Shown here in pieces: positions 58,712 to 64,000 of a stretch of DNA of 64,000 nucleotides. The DNA comes from Ganoderma boninense (Eukaryota; Basidiomycota; Agaricomycetes; Polyporales; Polyporaceae), in NCBI GenBank assembly GCA_002900995.3, contig CM035315.1:2077826-2141825 (forward strand), given 5' to 3'. A program made the translations under genes and the position numbers. The notes below the pieces were generated by a model. It made no database searches. It was given only the letters and a program-made list of their open reading frames with translations, and was not told the origin of the DNA. How positions within the stretch are numbered: the stretch's first letter is position 1; each line of letters opens with the position of its first letter.

Positions 58712-60392
58712 TCAATACATGTCGAAGGAATACAGCATTAAACCGGAATACAAACCGCGACCTTCTTCGACCTTGAACCCAAAATCCAGCAACCCCGCCT
58801 GGTCCAGATTCCGCAACGTCTTCGACCACACGAGGTTGTGGATCTCCTTCCAATCGCGGTACATAACGCCCTCGAACCTTGGCTTGAGGTGCATGTGCAA
58901 GTTGACCTTGCTAATGCACGGGAACGTCGTCTCGGTGATCGCCTCGTCGAAGGCCTGCAGGCCGAGAAGCCGTCCTTGCTTGAGCATTTCGATCGTGTCA
59001 TTGGGGTCGCAGGGAAGGTCGTGCAGCCTGATTGTGACATCGCGGACGGTTCCAGAAACTTGCGAGAGCATCCCGAGGGCAGTTCGGCTTGGCCGCAGAG
59101 CGTCCTCATCCACAGGGAGGGAGTCGTTCCCGTCCTCAGACAGGGACATGACTGGCACGTCCTCAGGCTCGTCCGATACCATGACATCATCGCCCTTAGA
59201 GTTGTCCTTGTGCGGTCGACACGCTTCGGGTCGAGGTCGCACCACGTCCCTGTCTGCCGAGTCCCAGTCCTCGCGGAAGCGGATGTGCACTTCGAGAGCG
59301 TCGAGCTTCGGGCACGACGTAAGGTTGAGCATCTGCCAATGATCTGCGAGACAAGTCCGAGCCAGATGAACATCGCGCAGATGTGTCGTTGAACCGCGCC
59401 ACGCCGTGGCGGGGTGTATAACGAACGTGGTACGTACCGTCAAGGGGGTCCTGCCAACCCTGGAGTCCAGGTGTGTTCCGTAAGGCCTGAGTACCGATGT
59501 TCAGGCTCGTCAGGGCGCCGCGCGCGTGCGCGATGAGCTCCCCGACCGCGGCGACCTCCTCGGGAGAGCTGCACCACACCTCGAGGAACTCCAGGACCCC
59601 AGGCGCGGTAGTCGCCCGGAGCGCTTGCACGAGCTTGAGGGTCCCACCGAGAAGTTCCACGTCCCGCGCACTGTGCTCCCGGACCTCGATGGACCTGACC
59701 TGGATGGAGGGGCAGAAGAGGGCAGGGATATCGAACGGCGGCGTGGTCCCGAACTTGCACGCACCGTTGTAGATGCGGAGCTGGTCGATGGAGGGGAAGA
59801 GCGCCAGGATGCGGAAGAGGCCCGAGACGGAGGAGTCGCGCACCTCCGCCTGACAGTTGGCGAACTCGATTTGGCATCTCTGGAGACCACGATGGGGAGG
59901 ATGATTGGGCGAGACTGAATGAGGGGCCTTCTGAGGGGAAAGCACGTAGACGAAGTGCCTCATGTATAGATACTCAACGTTGGGAAGCAGCTGCAGGATG
60001 TCGGAGACAATCGCGTCGTCGAGTGGCGTGGCGACGGTGAACTCGTACTGGCTGGTTTTGTGAAGATGACCTTTGAGGCTGAGCTCCGTGATCTTCCGGC
60101 AGACCCGGGGGTTCCTCTTGAGAAATGAGAGGGCGTGATCGAACGACGTTATACCGTGCAGGAACATCCTGTGGCCAAAGTAGCTGACCAGGGCCACGGG
60201 GCGGATGTGGCGGCACGCCAGCGTGCACGATCTTATGGTTGTCTGCCATACTATGCCGGGTGGGAGATAGGAGACGACGAGAGTCAGTAGTTCCACAGGT
60301 AGATGGCACAGAGTGCGATACTTCCTGGGAGCCGCGGTGACCTGTGGCGGTGGCGCGAGGTAGTGGTGGTGGTGGTGGTCGGCAGATGACAT
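58712..60392 (-). CDS. F-box/LRR-like protein (intact member of the family)
   Basis: 528 residues from minus-strand exons 59438-60392 and 58712-59343 (1587 nt, in phase). It starts MSSADHHHHHYLAPPP with a His run. The F-box follows (YRTLCHLPVELLTLVVSYL, then SCTLACRHIRPVALVSYF), then an LRR-like body with VSDILQLLPNVEYLYM, LFRILALFPSIDQLRIYN, VRSIEVREHSARDVELLGG and FLEVWCSSPEEVAAVGEL. The second exon gives WQMLNLTSCPKLDALEVHI, an acidic linker, VRDVTIRLHDLPCDP and DEAITETTFPCISKVNL, ending YSFDMY. It is probably a substrate receptor of an SCF ubiquitin ligase; the target is unknown. It is the intact partner of the pseudogene at 37.5 kb, and the duplicated DNA extends over its promoter. An in-frame ATG further upstream (60464) is not conserved in the pseudogene. 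Confidence 0.87.
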
Positions 60393-63300
60393 GATAGCGT
60401 CTAAAAGAACGGCGGGTGAAGCTCCTTGATGAGACGTAGCAGATGGGGTTTTATAGGTGTGCATGCGTCTGGCATAGAGTCGTTCAAGGTTATTGTCAGC
60501 AGCAAGAGGTTATCATGGGTAACCGCTCAACAGGACAAACAAATAGACGTGCAATTGAACCGGCAGGTCGACGATTGTGCAACGGCATCAATCTTACTAG
60601 CACAAAAATTGATCAGTGATGTATCCACAGACGTCCCGACCGTGACTGAAAACTAGAAGCTATGGACTTACAATGCCCACATCGCATTGTGCAGCATACT
60701 CTGAGTCGGGCTGATCATCGGGAAAGCCTGAGTGAACTGTAGGCCTTTGCAGGAGTGACAAGGTTCCTCGCAACAAAGATGAGCTAGCCTAGTATATTTT
60801 CCTAACGATGAGTATCAGATAGACTTCGATGTAGCGACGAGCGAACATACAGCAAATCATTCGAGGGTCCAGTCATCTCGACTTCGACTTTGTCGAATTG
60901 TGAGGTTAAACCGTGATATATAAACATTCAAAGTGAACTACGAAGCAGCACATGAAATGAACACCGAGACTCCAGAGTACGAGTTGAGGACAGCCGGGGC
61001 CGTGACGGGGTGGAACGGATTCACATTCCCACGACTAGAAACTTCTTATAATGATGATTAGTAGGGTCCTGTAGCGTCTGAATTGAAGCTTCACTGGCAC
61101 TGCGCGCTCGGTTTTCATCTTTGACGTCCATACGGTCCTCGCAGCAGCTTGCATCACTGCAGCCCATGACAAAATTGAGCCGTATGTGCACCGTCAGTTG
61201 GATTTCTTTTGTCTTATCCGCAATCCTGCACTCACGATTTCAACAGTCCCATATCCATGCGTGCAAGTGGGCGATGGTCTGGCCAACGGAGCGCTTCGAA
61301 CTCCCCATTCGGGGGCCAGCTGGCTGCAGAGTGGATATCCCTTGAATTACTTGCTATTCGAGTGCCAGCAGGAGCGCGTCACGGTCCATAATGATGTTTG
61401 CTTCAACGGTGGGAGAAGAGCGGATATCCCCTAAATTGATTAACAGAACGGTTACTCTCTGGTATCTGAGCTTTGGCTATCCGGACAGAGCTGCTTCCCC
61501 CACTATGCTTCAAGGCTTCTTCTCCGGCGTTCAGGCCGTTTCCAACACTACAGCAACGGTCCTCATGAAATCATCATTTTTACGTGGGTAGCCAGATTTG
61601 TGGTTATCCCTGCGATATCCGTCCCTTGCGGTCGCCACACGGGCTAAACATTGACGGTATGCGAGATATCTCTCTCGGCCGCCTGAACTCTTGGAACAGT
61701 TGCCATGGAACCTGAGCGTCGCTGTGGGACGAGAAAGTGGTGACCCAAACCGCAAGTTTGAAAAGATCATTCATCCGTGATTCACAATCCAAGCATGGTA
61801 CGCAAGCCCACCCGACGTGATGGTGGTTGTTTCCAGCGTTGCAAAGTTCGAGCCCACCATGGCAGCGCCAAGTAGTGAGCGCACAGAGGTGCCAAATACT
61901 GCCAAATACGCTCCTTTCGGAAGAGGGCGTCTTGGCTGAAGCCAATGCCACGCTCCAGCCACGATGCGGCGCATCACACACGCCCCTTCTCCCCTTTGAT
62001 GTCCAAACTTGCAGTGCACCCCGAAGATTTGCTTTGAACTCAATGGATGGTCTAAGACTAAGTTTCATCCCAGGCGATCGGCCTAGACTCTGCAAGTTGG
62101 ATTTCTGCTAGCAGTGTCGACTCGGCCTTGGTCCTTCAGAACCTCGATTTCCATAACTTCTAGTAAGAACGGGAGACACATCTACTATGCTCTGTAAAGC
62201 TGAATATCGCGACCTTAGGTTCGCGACACCCAGTATCTCATGATAGATGGCTGCGCATCCAGCCTATTGGTAGCAACATTCACGCCGTGACTCCACCAGG
62301 CGGAAGGCTCGAGGTCGCGGTCGGCCCCCAGCCTAGGTATAGATGTTCTGGAGATCCATGATCCTCGAATCCCGAGACGCCACAATGCTGCCAGTCAGTA
62401 AACATCGTTCCCGACGTCAGATCCCTGTAAGCCGGAGAAATTTCTATTTCATCCCTGCTACTGCTGAAACCTTATGTATCACATAGTTTAGGAGAAAGTC
62501 CTTATCGGCGGCTATGCAACAACCGCATCAGCCCCAAGTGCCGCCACCCCGGAAAGACAGTACGGCGACCGAGAAGGATAACGCGGCGTTGTCCCACGGT
62601 AACTGCTGTCGACAGCATCTCCGGCCAGCAGACTCGCAAGCTCCCCTCCATCCTTTTCGTGCACGGCTACGCTCGCACATTGCAGCCTGCACATCTGCAC
62701 ATGCAGTCATGACAGCTGTCCGCACCCTCGTCTAAGCATCCCGTCAGATCGGCATTCCTGTCTGCATCTGGAACGCACCGAGTCGTTCTTTCCGGTAAAT
62801 TGGGAGTCACACGGTAGATTCACTGACGAGCAGGACGTTGTCGACACCATCACTATCAATATGCCGTCACAAGCCTGAACTCGCCCGCCGACTTCCGGAG
62901 AAGTGACTTTCCACCTGCTTCAGCCCCGCGACAAGCGATCTGCCGTTTGCCACATTATCTGTACAAGACGACGCCTCATCACCCCTCGTCCACCTTTGCG
63001 AACCTCACTCGTCTGCTCTCCACCATCCACGCCACTATTCAACGCGGGCCGCATACCTTGGGATATTCCAGAATAGATAACGCGCACTACTTACCGGTAC
63101 GCTCTTGACTTCTACTATGGAGCGAGGATGGGCTCGCAACTCCTTGGCAGGTTCTTCCCCCAACTGCAGAGGCACATCATGTCTGGTGGTAAATCTGTGT
63201 CTCAGAGTGGCCCGAGTTAGAAGCCGCTCGATGCGAGGTTTGGAGCCGGTGCCTCCATACACAGCACTTGCAGGGCTTTGACGACCAGGGGCTGCTCAAG

Positions 63301-64000
63301 GAAAGTGCCCCCCCCCTCAGTTCATCTCATACGGCCCCGGCGGGTTCACGGTGGCCACCGTCCTCTCCGGTAACCTCATCCAAGCCCTCAATGCCGACGA
63401 TGCTCTCCCCACGGACGACGGAAGGTCTTGGCTAGATTCTATCTCAAGTTCTCCCATCCCGCATACGACACGGCTATTCACAACAAGCAACGACGTGTGC
63501 CAAAAACCAGAGGCGCTTTTGCCGTTCGTGCCGCAGAGGAAATCCAGAGCATGCTTGTAAACAATCATCATTTTTCTCCAGAGCAGTGAAGATATACTGA
63601 TTCGTGGATACAGGCCAAGCTGCCCCACTTCCCGTTTCACTTGGACCAGATCAAGGTGGTCAGCATCGCCGTTTGTTCGAGAGGAACGATGCAGCCACGA
63701 ATCTTCGTCGACGGGTTCATGCTACCTCCAGGAGAGTACGCGCGTTTGCCTTGCTGTCCTCTCGAGGGTCTGACTAACCTTGCTTCGCGTCCCTCACGAC
63801 ATCAAGACTCAACGACTTGGCGGAAAGATTGCGCGGGTAGCAGGCAGTCGCCAATTCTGAACATGAAGAAGCGGTCCACGCCTTTCGTTCCTGACTATCC
63901 CCGCGTGAAGCGCCACGATCTGGTGTCTCGCTTGGCCCATTTTCATTTTCTTGGGAGGCGACCAAGTGGTTGGCTGCGAGATGTTTGCTCTGGGTTATCT
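60393..64000. other. upstream duplicated flank, then gene-poor stretch
   Basis: 60393 to about 60650 matches in inverted orientation the upstream region of the 37.5-kb pseudogene. The rest (to 64000) holds only short frames. 62.5-63.9 kb has several coding-looking pieces in different frames (for example LPHFPFHLDQIKVVSI near 63620) that could belong to a decayed gene or one running off the window. I cannot name a family. Confidence 0.4.

Noticed and set aside
58251..59342. 363-codon plus-strand frame
   Set aside because: Antisense shadow of the second exon of the intact F-box gene.
61270..61330. tRNA-like T-loop word around GCTTCGAACTCCCC
   Set aside because: The flanking stems do not pair and no D arm or acceptor stem could be found.
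62500..63960. Possible decayed or incomplete gene
   Set aside because: Several coding-looking pieces in different frames, but no recognisable family or consistent splice chain.
1..64000. CRISPR arrays, operons, bacterial promoters
   Set aside because: The window is clearly eukaryotic: spliceosomal introns, Pol III tRNA and basidiomycete families. No regularly spaced repeat array was seen.

Overview
The window looks like a euchromatic stretch of an Agaricomycete (mushroom-forming basidiomycete, probably a wood-decay polypore-type fungus). Protein-coding genes are cut by many short introns of about 45-80 bases with GT-AG ends. Coding DNA is GC-rich. The families present fit this group: Agaricomycete-type F-box proteins, a microsomal P450, type I metacaspases, and a tandem family of multi-pass membrane proteins carrying an HPEGSVYF module. 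The species cannot be named from the sequence alone.

Layout. 1.2-12.5 kb: two type I metacaspase paralogues (minus at 1.2-3.0 kb, plus at 10.6-12.5 kb) face away from each other. Between them lie an F-box gene (5.1-6.5 kb) and a long gene-poor stretch holding a 382-bp TA-flanked MITE. 13-25 kb is a housekeeping block: a small unknown gene, an Afi1/DENN-like trafficking protein, an XPG/FEN1-family nuclease and coatomer subunit alpha. 25.6-36.3 kb holds three head-to-tail copies of the HPEGSVYF membrane-protein family. A tRNA-Ser(GCU) with a 12-nt intron follows at 36.6 kb. 37.5-60.5 kb is accessory: an F-box pseudogene, two lactonase (7-bladed propeller) paralogues on either side of a three-LIM-domain protein, an F-box gene with a premature stop, an eight-exon P450 with a 12-nt microexon, and an intact F-box gene that is the inverted partner of the pseudogene. 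The ends of the window (about 55-58.7 kb and 60.5-64 kb) contain no gene I can support.

The genes do not form one pathway. The housekeeping genes concern vesicle traffic (coatomer alpha, Afi1-like) and DNA metabolism (nuclease). The accessory part is dominated by local duplication: metacaspases x2, membrane proteins x3, lactonases x2, F-box family x3. It shows several stages of gene birth and decay side by side.

Exon coordinates were derived by hand from splice signals, reading-frame phase and paralogue comparison. A few junctions do not close in frame and are marked.
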